This document shows positions 1 through 8,133 of a stretch of DNA of 64,000 nt, piece after piece. Under the pieces are notes generated by a model. That model made no database searches, had not been told where the DNA came from, and saw nothing but the letters and a program-made list of their open reading frames with translations. The position numbers were made by a program, and so were the translations under genes. Origin of the DNA: Actinophytocola sp963727495 (GTDB lineage Bacteria; Actinomycetota; Actinomycetes; Mycobacteriales; Pseudonocardiaceae); NCBI GenBank assembly GCA_963727495.1, contig CAVSGQ010000007.1, forward strand, positions 1,054,001 through 1,118,000, written 5' to 3'. Each line of letters begins with the position of its first letter. The first letter of the stretch is position 1.

Positions 1-600
1 GCGTGGTCGGGCCGCGCGGCGTCCCGGGGAGCCGGTGGCTGGGTGGCGGGCGGACGGGGGCCGGCGCGGGCAGGGCGACCAGGGCACGGCGGGACGCGGG
101 GCGGTCGGGGCGGCGCGACGTGGGGCCGGCGACCCGGGGGCGGGTGGCCCTGCGGTGCGGCCCGGGGTGCGCAGTTGGTCCGGTGCGGCGTGGCCCGTGT
201 CGCGGAGCCGCTCGGGGTGCGCGGCTCGGATGGTGGCGTCGTCTGGGTGCAGACGCTCGGAGGCGCGGTGGCTCGGGTGCGGGTGCCGAGGGCGCGGGGC
301 GGCTCGGGGTGATCGGGCGGCCGGCGGGGTGTTCGGGTTGCCGCGGGATGCGCGGAGCGAGCGGTGCGAGGCAACCCACGGATGCGAGCAGGCCAGGGCG
401 AAGTGACGGCGGGCGCAGGGTGGCCGGAGCGGCCGGGGATGCAGAGCGGCTCGGGCACGCGGCGGCTCGGGCGGTGTGCAGGGTGGGTGCGGAGGCAGGC
501 GGCCGGGTGGGTCGGCCACCGGTGAGATCACGGTGGTGGGAACTCGGGGGAGGGTGGGGCGGACGCGGGCAGGCGGCTGGGTTCGCCGCAGGCGTGGTCG
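1..600. other. G-rich stretch, no gene recognised
   Basis: This stretch is strongly G-rich on the plus strand. Its plus-strand open frames encode only Gly/Arg/Ala-rich low-complexity sequence with no domain, and the minus strand has no substantial open frame. Short degenerate units around 'cggctcgggg' and 'gcgggtgc' recur. It lies downstream of the minus-strand prepilin peptidase gene. I see no gene, tRNA or clear terminator. It could be a decayed gene or the end of something outside the window. Confidence 0.5.
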
Positions 601-1248
601 TCATGGGGTGGTCACCGTGGTTGGGGGGAAGGTGGCGAACAGGCAGGTCGCGGCGAGCAGACCTGGGCCGTGGGGGATGCCGGTCCGCCATCGGGGGCGG
701 GCGAGGAAGCCCAGGAGCAGGGTCACCAACGCCGCCACCGCCGCGGCCGGCAGCATGGCGGGCCAGCCGGCCGCGGCCAGCACCGCGCCCACGCTGCCGG
801 ACAGCTTCACGTCGCCCGCGCCCAGTGACCGCGGGCCGGCCAGGTGGACGGCCGCGTGCACCAGCAGGAACAGCACGGCACCGGCCGCCGCTCGCGCCGC
901 GAGGGGCCAGCCGCCGCCCAGGGACGCGGACGCCACCGTCGCGGCGGCGATCGTGGGGTAGGCGGGGAGAGTCAGGGCGTCGGGCAGGCGGCGGTGGGCC
1001 AGGTCCACGGCGGTCAGCACGACGGCGAACCAGGTGATCGCCAGCGGTATGGGCAGCCACCATGCCGGTAGCTGTCCACGTGCGACCCGCAGGGCGATCA
1101 CGGTCCACAGCAGGGACAGGGCACCCGCTAACCATCCACTGTGGACCGACGCGCCGCGGCGGAGCCGGCGCAGCAGTGCGCCGCCGGCCAGGCCGGCTGC
1201 CGCGCCGGCAGTGGCCGAGGTTGTCGCGGAGACGATGAGGAGGTCCAT
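601..1248 (-). CDS. A24-family prepilin peptidase
   Basis: This is a predicted membrane aspartic peptidase of the type IV prepilin / Flp-type (TadV/CpaA) group, which cleaves the leader of prepilin-like proteins at the cytoplasmic face of the membrane. The protein (215 aa from the chosen ATG) is almost entirely hydrophobic helices. It carries the two catalytic Asp signatures: an Asp in the AVDLAHRRLPDAL segment and the hallmark GAGDVKL. It is short and lacks the N-terminal methyltransferase/zinc part of classical PilD, as is usual in actinobacteria. I chose the ATG at 1248 because the upstream 12 codons look like leader; an ATG at 1284 is possible. No pilin gene lies nearby. M. tuberculosis Rv2551c occupies the same position beside aroE. 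Confidence 0.85.
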   Translation of the reverse strand: MDLLIVSATTSATAGAAAGLAGGALLRRLRRGASVHSGWLAGALSLLWTVIALRVARGQLPAWWLPIPLAITWFAVVLTAVDLAHRRLPDALTLPAYPTIAAATVASASLGGGWPLAARAAAGAVLFLLVHAAVHLAGPRSLGAGDVKLSGSVGAVLAAAGWPAMLPAAAVAALVTLLLGFLARPRWRTGIPHGPGLLAATCLFATFPPTTVTTP

Positions 1249-1288
1249 GACTCCACGGTGGCCTCGAACTTCCGTGCGGGGCAAGGAG

Positions 1289-1321
1289 GAACCCGTGCGA
1301 ATGGTCCTTTCGCACGGGTTC
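1289..1321 (-). terminator. Hairpin downstream of the GrpB gene
   Basis: A perfect 13-bp inverted repeat (1289-1301 with 1309-1321) encloses a 7-nt loop. It starts 21 nt after the GrpB stop codon and lies before the prepilin peptidase start. The stem is built on ACCCGTGCGA and TCGCACGGGT. The tract beyond it on the minus strand is only modestly T-rich, so this is a typical actinobacterial terminator without a long U-run. Confidence 0.7.
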
Positions 1322-1341
1322 GTGTGTCGGGTACGGCGAGA

Positions 1342-1914
1342 TCAGCCGGGGAGGCCGGCCTTGGCGAGGATCTCCTTGATCACGTCGGTCTTGGCGTCGG
1401 CGTAGTTCTGCACGTACCTCCACCTCCGCCGCGCCAGCTCGCGCTTCACCGCCGCGTACCGGTCGCGGTCGTCGTCGTGTGTCCGCAGCCAGTCGCGGAA
1501 GCCGAGCATCCGCTCGATCTCGTCCGCCGCGTACCGCGGTGAGAACACGTGCAGGTTGACGTCGTGCGCGTCGCCCCGCTCCACCCGGCGGTTGAGCAGG
1601 CGGTGCTCCATCCACCCCGGCTCGCGGATCCGCACCACGTAGCCCGTGCTCTCCAGCGCGGGCACGTACGCCTGCTCGTCGACGGTGTCCTCGACCAGCA
1701 GCAGGATGTCGACGACCGGCTTCGCGGGCAGCCCGGGCACCGACGTCGAACCCGTGTGCTCGACCAGCAGCGCCCGCTCCCCCAGCGCCGCGACGACCTC
1801 GGCGCGGTCCGCCTCGAACCAGGTCGGCCACCGGGGGTCATAGTCCTCGACGACCACCCGCACCGCGTACGGTCGCATCTCCCCGATCGTCACCGCGCGC
1901 AGTTGCTCGTCCAT
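1342..1914 (-). CDS. GrpB family protein (UPF0157, nucleotidyltransferase-like)
   Basis: This 190-aa protein belongs to the GrpB/UPF0157 family, which adopts a nucleotidyltransferase-like fold; some members are found fused to dephospho-CoA kinase. The diagnostic segment is EHTGSTSVPGLPAKPVVDILL, followed by the conserved EYRLLNRR-like and NLHVFSP motifs. The ATG at 1914 is supported by a GGAG seven bases upstream. It is followed by a strong hairpin. The precise reaction is unknown; family membership is clear. Confidence 0.88.
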   Translation of the reverse strand: MDEQLRAVTIGEMRPYAVRVVVEDYDPRWPTWFEADRAEVVAALGERALLVEHTGSTSVPGLPAKPVVDILLLVEDTVDEQAYVPALESTGYVVRIREPGWMEHRLLNRRVERGDAHDVNLHVFSPRYAADEIERMLGFRDWLRTHDDDRDRYAAVKRELARRRWRYVQNYADAKTDVIKEILAKAGLPG

Positions 1915-1928
1915 CCGACAACTCCATA

Positions 1929-2774
1929 TCAGAGCGGAAGCGGTACCTGCCCGCCGGTCGCCTCGTGAAGGGCATCGCGCATCGCCTGGCGGGGGGCCGG
2001 CCGGCCGGTGAACTGCTCGACCTGGCCGAACGCCTGGTGCAGCAGCATGTCCAGGCCCGTCGCGAGCCGCCCGCCGTGCGCGCCGACCGCGCCGGCCAGC
2101 GCCGTCGGCCACGGGTGGTAGATCACGTCCAGCACGCACGGCGCGAGCGCGAGCGCCGGCACGTGCGGCTCGACGGCGGCCGCCGGCGCGGTGTTGACGA
2201 CCACCGCGGCACCACCGGCGAGCGCCGTCCAGGACGCCGCCGACCAGGGAACCACCTCGACCGGCAAGCCGAGCTTCGACGCGCACCGGACCGCCGGCTC
2301 GGCACGGGCCGGGTCCCGGACCACCACGAACGCGTGCGGCAGGCCGAGGTCGGCGAACCCGGCCAGCGCGGCACAGGCGGTGCCGCCCGCGCCCAGCACC
2401 ACGCCGTACCCGGTGCCCGCGAACCCCGCCGCGCGAAGCGCACCGACCACGCCGTCGACGTCCGTGCAGTCCGCGCGCCAGCCCGAGTCCGCGCGGACCA
2501 GCGTGTTCGCCGCGCCCACCGCGAGTGCGCGCGCCGTCGCGGAGGTGGCGGCGGCCAGGGCCGCCTGCTTGCCGGGCATCGTCACCGACAGGCCGACCCA
2601 CGACCCGTCCAGCGCGGCGACGAGCCCGGGCAGCGCCGCCGCGTCGGCCTCCACCCGGTCGTAGGTCCAGCCGGTCAGCCCGAGCGCGCGGTAGGCGGCG
2701 CGGTGCAGCACCGGCGAGAGCGAGTGCGCCACCGGGGAGCCCAGCACGCCGGCGCGGCGGACCTCAGTAGGCAC
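1929..2774 (-). CDS. aroE: Shikimate dehydrogenase
   Basis: This enzyme reduces 3-dehydroshikimate to shikimate with NADPH in aromatic amino acid biosynthesis. The 281-aa protein has the N-terminal substrate-binding signature GSPVAHSLSPVLHRAAYRALGL, the catalytic Lys in SVTMPGKQ, the TDVDG segment, and a Rossmann glycine loop GAGGTACAAL. The GTG at 2774 overlaps the mltG stop by 11 bp, implying translational coupling in the order ruvX, mltG, aroE. Earlier in-frame starts would lie deep inside mltG. The order matches the mycobacterial arrangement. Confidence 0.93.
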   Translation of the reverse strand: MPTEVRRAGVLGSPVAHSLSPVLHRAAYRALGLTGWTYDRVEADAAALPGLVAALDGSWVGLSVTMPGKQAALAAATSATARALAVGAANTLVRADSGWRADCTDVDGVVGALRAAGFAGTGYGVVLGAGGTACAALAGFADLGLPHAFVVVRDPARAEPAVRCASKLGLPVEVVPWSAASWTALAGGAAVVVNTAPAAAVEPHVPALALAPCVLDVIYHPWPTALAGAVGAHGGRLATGLDMLLHQAFGQVEQFTGRPAPRQAMRDALHEATGGQVPLPL

Positions 2775-3957
2775 CGCGATCCTGGGCGGTGGCCACGTTC
2801 TGCTCATGCTGCGCCTGCGTCGTGGCGAAGCACGACGTCCCGTCGGTCTGGCAGCGCACGAAGTACAGCCATTTCCCCTTCGCCGGCGCCACCGCGGCCT
2901 TGAACGCGGCCTCGCTCGGCGCGGAGATCGGCGTCGGCGGCAGGCCGGTGTTCTTGTAGGTGTTGTACGGCCCCGCCTTGGCGCGCTCCCCGCTGTCGGT
3001 GCGGATCGTCGGCCTGTCGAGCACGTAGTTGACCGTCGAGTCGTACTGCAGCTGCATGCGCTGGGCCAGCCGGTTGTAGGTCACCCGGGACACCTTGGCG
3101 AAGTCCTTCTCGATGGCCTCGCGCTCGATCAGCGACGCCATGATCAGCACCTGGTAGGGGGTGAAGCCCGTCTTCTGCGCGATGTTCGGCATGCCGACGG
3201 CCTGCATCTGCGTCGCGGAGTTGCCGACGAGCTCCTTCCACAGCTCGTCGGCGGTCGCGCCCGGCCGCACGTCGTACACGCCCGGCATGATCAGGCCCTC
3301 GAGCCGGCGCTCGGGGTCGGCCTTGTTCGCGTACGGCACCGCCCAGTCCGGGACGCCGAGCTTGGCCAGGTCGGCCTTCTTGACCGCCGTCCACAGCTGG
3401 GCGGGCTTGACGCAGGTGCTCTTGCCGTTCAGGTCCGCGCACGACGCCTGGGCCAGCTCGGACACGATGCCCGGGGTCACCTTGTCGCCGTTCTTGATGT
3501 CGTGCAGCTGCGTACCCGCGGTGATCTGCAGGTTCCCGACCTTGGCCTCCTTGGCCACGATCTGGGTCACCGCGGACGCGCCGGACGACTTCGTCTTCAT
3601 CACGTAGTAGCCGGGCTGCACGGCGCGCACCCGCTCGTCGGACTCCGCCGCGGCGACGAACGCCCGGGAGCTCGCCACGACGTCGGCCTCGGCGAGGGTG
3701 GCGGCGATGTCGCCGGTCGACTCGCCGCTCTTGACCTGGATGACGACCTGCGAGTCGCCGGTGCCCGAGTAGTCGTCGTAGCTGCCGATGTCGAGGAGCT
3801 GCCGCAGCCCGTAGTAGCCACCCGCGGCGATCAGCACGAGCACGACCACCATGCTGACCCACAGCACGACCCGGCGTTTGCGCTTGCGCCGCTTGCGTAC
3901 CGGACGGCTCCGCTCCGTGCGAGCGTCCGAGAACAGGTCGAGCTCTTCGTGGGTCAT
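2764..3957 (-). CDS. mltG: Endolytic murein transglycosylase MltG (YceG-like)
   Basis: This is a membrane-anchored lytic transglycosylase thought to cut nascent glycan strands and so end their polymerisation. The 397-aa protein has a cytoplasmic tail full of Arg and Lys, one transmembrane helix at about residues 30-50, a LysM-like region with VKSGESTGDIAATL, and the YceG catalytic region. The catalytic Glu lies in MASLIEREA, followed by the conserved VTYNRL and YNTYKNTGLPPTPI motifs. The ATG overlaps the ruvX stop as ATGA, so the two are probably co-translated. Confidence 0.92.
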   Translation of the reverse strand: MTHEELDLFSDARTERSRPVRKRRKRKRRVVLWVSMVVVLVLIAAGGYYGLRQLLDIGSYDDYSGTGDSQVVIQVKSGESTGDIAATLAEADVVASSRAFVAAAESDERVRAVQPGYYVMKTKSSGASAVTQIVAKEAKVGNLQITAGTQLHDIKNGDKVTPGIVSELAQASCADLNGKSTCVKPAQLWTAVKKADLAKLGVPDWAVPYANKADPERRLEGLIMPGVYDVRPGATADELWKELVGNSATQMQAVGMPNIAQKTGFTPYQVLIMASLIEREAIEKDFAKVSRVTYNRLAQRMQLQYDSTVNYVLDRPTIRTDSGERAKAGPYNTYKNTGLPPTPISAPSEAAFKAAVAPAKGKWLYFVRCQTDGTSCFATTQAQHEQNVATAQDRGAY

Positions 3958-4442
3958 GGTTGTGACGCCTCCGGAGGCATGTGCCGGGCCCGGCCGTCCA
4001 GCCAGGCCTGCAAGATCTCGACGGCCGCGGCCTGGTCGACCACCGCCCGCTGCTTCTTGCCGCGCACCCCCCGTTCACCGAGCATCCTGGTCGCGCTCAC
4101 CGTGGTGAGCCGCTCGTCGGCCAGCCGGACCGGTACCGGGCGCACCCGTCTGGCCAGCCGCCTGGCGTAGGCGGCCGCCGCGGCCGCCGCCTTGCCGTGA
4201 CGGGCCGCGAGTGTTCTCGGTAAACCGACCACCACTTCGACCACCTCGTGCTCCGCGACGAGCTCGGCCAGCCGGTCGAGATCGGTGCCCGAGCGTTCGT
4301 CGCGAGACAGGGTAACCAGTGGAGTCGCCAGAACGGGACCGGGATCACTCAGCGCGACCCCGACGCGCACCGTCCCGACGTCGACACCCAGCCGGCGGCC
4401 GGGTCCCGGATCACCGGAACCCGGCCTGTCCGGCTCTGTCAC
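3954..4442 (-). CDS. ruvX: Putative pre-16S rRNA nuclease / Holliday junction resolvase-like RuvX
   Basis: This 162-aa RNase H-fold protein of the YqgF family is implicated in pre-16S rRNA 5' processing and, in M. tuberculosis, in Holliday junction resolution. Visible signatures are LGVDVGTVRVGVALSD (first catalytic Asp), VVVGLPRTL, DERLTT and the C-terminal VDQAAAVEILQAWLD. It begins an alaS-proximal minus-strand run and overlaps mltG by 4 nt. The 130-nt gap upstream to alaS contains a hairpin. Confidence 0.9.
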   Translation of the reverse strand: MTEPDRPGSGDPGPGRRLGVDVGTVRVGVALSDPGPVLATPLVTLSRDERSGTDLDRLAELVAEHEVVEVVVGLPRTLAARHGKAAAAAAAYARRLARRVRPVPVRLADERLTTVSATRMLGERGVRGKKQRAVVDQAAAVEILQAWLDGRARHMPPEASQP

Positions 4443-4469
4443 AGATCCGCCTCCCCGGAGCTCACCCTG

Positions 4470-4486
4470 CTGGTCGCGCCGACCAG
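4470..4486 (-). terminator. Short hairpin between alaS and ruvX
   Basis: CTGGTCG and CGACCAG form a perfect 7-bp stem around a 3-nt loop, 87 nt after the alaS stop codon and 28 nt before the ruvX start. It may terminate or attenuate alaS transcription, or sit in a ruvX leader. No U-tract follows. Confidence 0.4.
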
Positions 4487-4572
4487 GAAACGCTCGGCCC
4501 GGGCAGGTACCGATGGCTGGTTTGCGTCACGGTCCCCCGAGGTGACGGTTCCCGAGGTCGACAGAGGATGGC

Positions 4573-7239
4573 TCACCTGCCTTCCGCCAGCGTTCGGCGC
4601 AGCGCGGTCACCGCGTCGGGCACGCCGGCCGGGTTGCCGCCGCCCCCCTGCGCGAGGTCCGGCTTGCCGCCGCCGCGGCCGCCGATGGCCGGCGCGAACG
4701 CGGGCACCAGCTTGCCGGCCGCGAGGCCCCGGTCACGGGCCGCGGACGTGGTCGCCACGACGAAGCTGACCTTCGGGCCGTCCGCGGAGAACAGCGCCAC
4801 CACGCCCGGCCGGGCGCCGAGCCGGTTGCGCACCTCGGCCGCGAGCGAGCGCAGGTCGTTGCCCCCGATGCCGTCGGGCGTGGCGACCGCGACGAGCGCG
4901 GTGCCGCCGACGTCCTCGGCCTGCTCGGCGAGGGTCCCCGCCGACGACAGCAGCTGGGCGCCGCGCAGCTTCTCGAGCTCCCTCTCCGCCGCGCGCAGCC
5001 GCTCGACGGTCTGCCCGATGCGCTCGGGCAGCTCGTCGGCCGGCACCTTGAACTGCTCGGCGAGCTGACCGACCAGCACGTGCTCGCGCGCCAGGAACCG
5101 GAACGCGTCCAGCCCGACCAGCGCCTCGACGCGGCGTACGCCGGCGCCGATCGACGCCTCCGACAGCAGCTTCACGACGCCGATCTCGCCGGAGCGGTGC
5201 ACGTGCGTGCCGCCGCACAGCTCCTTGGAGTAGTCGCCGATCGTGATCACGCGGACCTTCTCGCCGTACTTCTCGCCGAAGAACGCGATCGCCCCCGACG
5301 CGCGCGCCTGGTCGAGCGTGGTGATCTCGGCGCGCACGTCGTAGTCGTTGAGCAGCACGTCGTTGACCTCGTCCTCGACGTCGGCGAGGACACTCGCCGG
5401 GACCGCGCCGCCGGGCGAGGTGAAGTCGAACCGCAGCCTGCCCGGCGCGTTGAGCGAGCCGGCCTGCGCGGCCTGGGTGCCCAGCGCCCGCCGCACCCCC
5501 GCATGCACCAGGTGGGTGGCCGAGTGCGACCGGGACACCGCACGCCGGCGGCTCGGGTCGACCTCGGCGTGCGCGGCCGCGTCGAGCGTGACCTCACCGG
5601 AGAGCACCTTGCCCCGGTGCACGTTGAGACCCGCGACCGGCGACTGCACGTCGTGCACCTCGACCTCGAAACCCTCGCCGACGATCCGGCCGGTGTCGGC
5701 GAGCTGGCCACCGCCCTCGGCGTAGAACGGCGTGCGGTTCAGCACGACCTCGACCTCCGAGCCCGCACCCGCCGCGGGCGCCGGCTCGCCGTTCGCGACG
5801 AGCCCGACCACGGTCGCCTCGGCGGACAGGTCGCGGTAGCCGAGGAAGTCGGTGACGCCGTGCGCGTCGAGGATCGACCGGTACATCCCGCCGTCCGAGT
5901 GCCCGACCTTGCGCTGCTCGGCGTCCTCCTTCGACCGCCGGCGCTGCTCGGCCATCAGCCGGCGGAAGCCCTCCTCGTCGACCGTGAGCCCCTGCTCGGC
6001 CGCCATCTCCAGGGTCAGGTCGATCGGGAAGCCGTACGTGTCGTGCAGCTGGAACGCCTTGTCCCCGGGGAAGACCGAGCGGCCGCCCTGCCTGGTCTCC
6101 GCCGCCGCGACGTCGAAGATCCGCGAGCCGCTGGTGAGCGTGCTGAGGAACGACTCCTCCTCGGTGCGCACCACGGACTCGATGCGGCCGAACTGGCTGA
6201 CCAGGTCCGGGTAGGCGGGGCCCATCGTGTCCCGCACGACCGCGGCGAACTCCGGCAGCACCGGCTCGGTGACGCCGAGCAGGCGCACCGAGCGGATGAT
6301 CCGGCGCAGCAGCCGGCGCAGCACGTAACCGCGGCCCTCGTTGCCGGGCGTGACGCCGTCGCCGATGAGCATGACGCCGCTGCGCGCGTGGTCGGCGATC
6401 ACCCGGAACCGCACGTCGTCGACCTGGTCGAGGCCGTAGCGGCGGCCGGACATCTCCTCCGCCCTGGTGATCACCGGCCGGACCAGGTCGGTCTCGTAGA
6501 CGTTGTGCACGTCCTGCAGCAGGAACGCCACACGCTCTATCCCGAGCCCGGTGTCGATGTTCTTGGCCGGCAGCTCACCGATCGGCGGGTGGTCCTCCTT
6601 CGGGGACAGCTCGCCGCGCTCGTCCTGCATGAAGACGAGGTTCCAGATCTCCAGGTACCGGTCCTCGTCGACGACCGGGCCGCCCTCGCGGCCGAACTCC
6701 GGTCCGCGGTCGTAGTAGATCTCCGAGCAGGGACCGCCGGGGCCGGGCACGCCCATGTCCCAGTAGTTGTCCTTGCCGCCGCGCCGCTGGATGCGCTCGT
6801 CGGGCAGGCCGGCGATCTTGCGCCACAGCTCGATGGCCTCGTCGTCGGTCCTGTAGACGGTGACCCAGATGCGGTCGGGGTCGAAGCCGTAGCCGCCGTC
6901 GGACTGGTTGCCGGTGACCAGCTGCCAGGCGTGCTCGATCGCGCCCGCCTTGAAGTAGTCGCCGAAGGAGAAGTTCCCGGCCATCTGGAAGAACGTGTTG
7001 TGCCGGGTGGTCCGGCCGACCTCGTCGATGTCGCCGGTGCGCACGCATTTCTGCACGCTCGTCGCGCGCAGGTAGGGTGCTGGCTCCTCGCCGAGGAAGT
7101 ACGGCTTGAACTGCACCATCCCCGCGTTGACGAACAGCAGGTTGGGATCGTCGAGGATGAGTGAGGCGCTGGGCACGAGCGTGTGCCCGGCCGCCCTGAA
7201 ATGGTCGAGGAATCGCTTGCTGATCTCGTGTGTCTGCAC
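4573..7239 (-). CDS. alaS: Alanine--tRNA ligase
   Basis: The cytoplasmic class II aminoacyl-tRNA synthetase charges tRNA-Ala. At 888 aa it is normal length. In order it has the aminoacylation core (RTGDIDEVGRTTRHNTFFQM; FSFGDYFK), the tRNA-recognition helices, the editing domain with the zinc ligands of SHSATHLVH and the Cys-His of ELCGGTHVHRSGEIG, and the C-terminal DHHA1-type domain ending in GGRGGGKPDLAQGGG. The GTG at 7239 opens the usual QTHEISKRFLDHF start; in-frame ATGs upstream add non-homologous residues. It is followed by ruvX as in mycobacteria. Confidence 0.96.
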   Translation of the reverse strand: MQTHEISKRFLDHFRAAGHTLVPSASLILDDPNLLFVNAGMVQFKPYFLGEEPAPYLRATSVQKCVRTGDIDEVGRTTRHNTFFQMAGNFSFGDYFKAGAIEHAWQLVTGNQSDGGYGFDPDRIWVTVYRTDDEAIELWRKIAGLPDERIQRRGGKDNYWDMGVPGPGGPCSEIYYDRGPEFGREGGPVVDEDRYLEIWNLVFMQDERGELSPKEDHPPIGELPAKNIDTGLGIERVAFLLQDVHNVYETDLVRPVITRAEEMSGRRYGLDQVDDVRFRVIADHARSGVMLIGDGVTPGNEGRGYVLRRLLRRIIRSVRLLGVTEPVLPEFAAVVRDTMGPAYPDLVSQFGRIESVVRTEEESFLSTLTSGSRIFDVAAAETRQGGRSVFPGDKAFQLHDTYGFPIDLTLEMAAEQGLTVDEEGFRRLMAEQRRRSKEDAEQRKVGHSDGGMYRSILDAHGVTDFLGYRDLSAEATVVGLVANGEPAPAAGAGSEVEVVLNRTPFYAEGGGQLADTGRIVGEGFEVEVHDVQSPVAGLNVHRGKVLSGEVTLDAAAHAEVDPSRRRAVSRSHSATHLVHAGVRRALGTQAAQAGSLNAPGRLRFDFTSPGGAVPASVLADVEDEVNDVLLNDYDVRAEITTLDQARASGAIAFFGEKYGEKVRVITIGDYSKELCGGTHVHRSGEIGVVKLLSEASIGAGVRRVEALVGLDAFRFLAREHVLVGQLAEQFKVPADELPERIGQTVERLRAAERELEKLRGAQLLSSAGTLAEQAEDVGGTALVAVATPDGIGGNDLRSLAAEVRNRLGARPGVVALFSADGPKVSFVVATTSAARDRGLAAGKLVPAFAPAIGGRGGGKPDLAQGGGGNPAGVPDAVTALRRTLAEGR

Positions 7240-7314
7240 GGTGAGTCCTAGGAAGGTGAGGAGCCGACGGGAGTCCGGGTCACGGCGAACAGCCACGCGC
7301 CGCGTGGGCGCGGG

Positions 7315-7650
7315 TCAGCTGCCCGCCCGGCGAGCTCGCGCGTCGCGGGGCGCGGTGGTCCGCCGCGCCGGCCGCTCCTCGCGCGTGTCGCGCACACCCA
7401 GCGCGTGGCGAGCCACCGGACTGACGCCCGAACGCTGCTCCACCACTTCCGACAACTCCTCTTCGCGTTCGACCATCCCCGCCCGGACGTCGGCACCGAA
7501 CGAGCCGATCGCACCGGCCAGCTCGCGCATCGCCTCGCCCAGGTTGCCGGCGATCCCCGCCGGGGTGGCCTGACGTGCCGTTTCCCTGGCCTTGCGGGAC
7601 AAGGCTACGCCGGAGGCAACGCCCACCCCAAGCCAGAATAGCCGCTTCAC
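7315..7650 (-). CDS. DUF6167 family protein, membrane-anchored
   Basis: This 111-aa protein begins KRLFWLGVGVASGVALSRKARE, a short hydrophobic anchor followed by an amphipathic region and a basic tail. That N-terminus is characteristic of the actinobacterial family I know as DUF6167. Function is unknown. The GTG at 7650 follows GAGGTGACCTC and lies 4 nt after the stop of the DUF948 gene, so the pair is co-transcribed, probably into alaS. The Arg-rich C-terminus after about residue 85 looks unstructured. Confidence 0.7.
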   Translation of the reverse strand: MKRLFWLGVGVASGVALSRKARETARQATPAGIAGNLGEAMRELAGAIGSFGADVRAGMVEREEELSEVVEQRSGVSPVARHALGVRDTREERPARRTTAPRDARARRAGS

Positions 7651-7654
7651 GAGG

Positions 7655-8059
7655 TCACCTCGCCTTGCGCCGGCCACGCCGGGCGTGCTTGCCGTCGGGG
7701 CCGTCCTTCGCCTTGCGCCGGGCCTTGAGCGCCTTGTTGACGCCGTAGGTGAACGCGGCCGCCTTCACCAGCGGGCCGCCGAGCGTGGCGGTGAACACCG
7801 AGGTCAGCGCGGACACGTTGCCGGTGACCGACTGCGCGTTCGCGGTGATCCCGTCGACGCGCTCGAGCTGGGTGTTGACGTGCGTGAGCGTGGTGTTGGC
7901 CCCGTCGAACAGGGGATCGGTGTTCGTGTGCGCCTTGCGGATGGCGATGGTGGCCTCGTCGAGCGTCCGCCCGAGCTTGAACAACACGATCGCCAGCAGC
8001 AGAACGAGCACTACGAACGCGCCGGCCGCGATCAGCGCGGCGAGCTGCCCTGCTGACAC
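7655..8059 (-). CDS. DUF948 domain-containing protein
   Basis: This 134-aa protein has one N-terminal transmembrane helix (LAALIAAGAFVVLVLLLAIVLFKL), a coiled-coil-like segment rich in heptad-spaced hydrophobics (DEATIAIRKAHTNTDPLFDGANTTLTHVN would be its centre), and a basic, Lys/Arg-rich tail. This is the DUF948 pattern of bacterial membrane-associated proteins of unknown function. It is directly upstream of the DUF6167 gene and alaS. In mycobacteria small membrane proteins also precede alaS. Confidence 0.75.
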   Translation of the reverse strand: MSAGQLAALIAAGAFVVLVLLLAIVLFKLGRTLDEATIAIRKAHTNTDPLFDGANTTLTHVNTQLERVDGITANAQSVTGNVSALTSVFTATLGGPLVKAAAFTYGVNKALKARRKAKDGPDGKHARRGRRKAR

Positions 8060-8133
8060 GAGCCCTCCTCGGGGTGACTGTCCTTGGAATGCGGGTCAGG
8101 TTACCGCGCGCCCCCGACCGTGGCCTGTCCGGA

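Noticed and set aside
1342..2601. 419-codon frame extending GrpB upstream
   Set aside because: The extension is out-of-frame aroE. The ATG at 1914 with GGAG upstream gives a full-length GrpB protein.
5080..7164. 694-codon open frame antisense to alaS
   Set aside because: Its product is low-complexity Arg/Val/Ala/His-rich with no domain, and it mirrors alaS codon structure. Long antisense frames are expected in DNA of this GC content.
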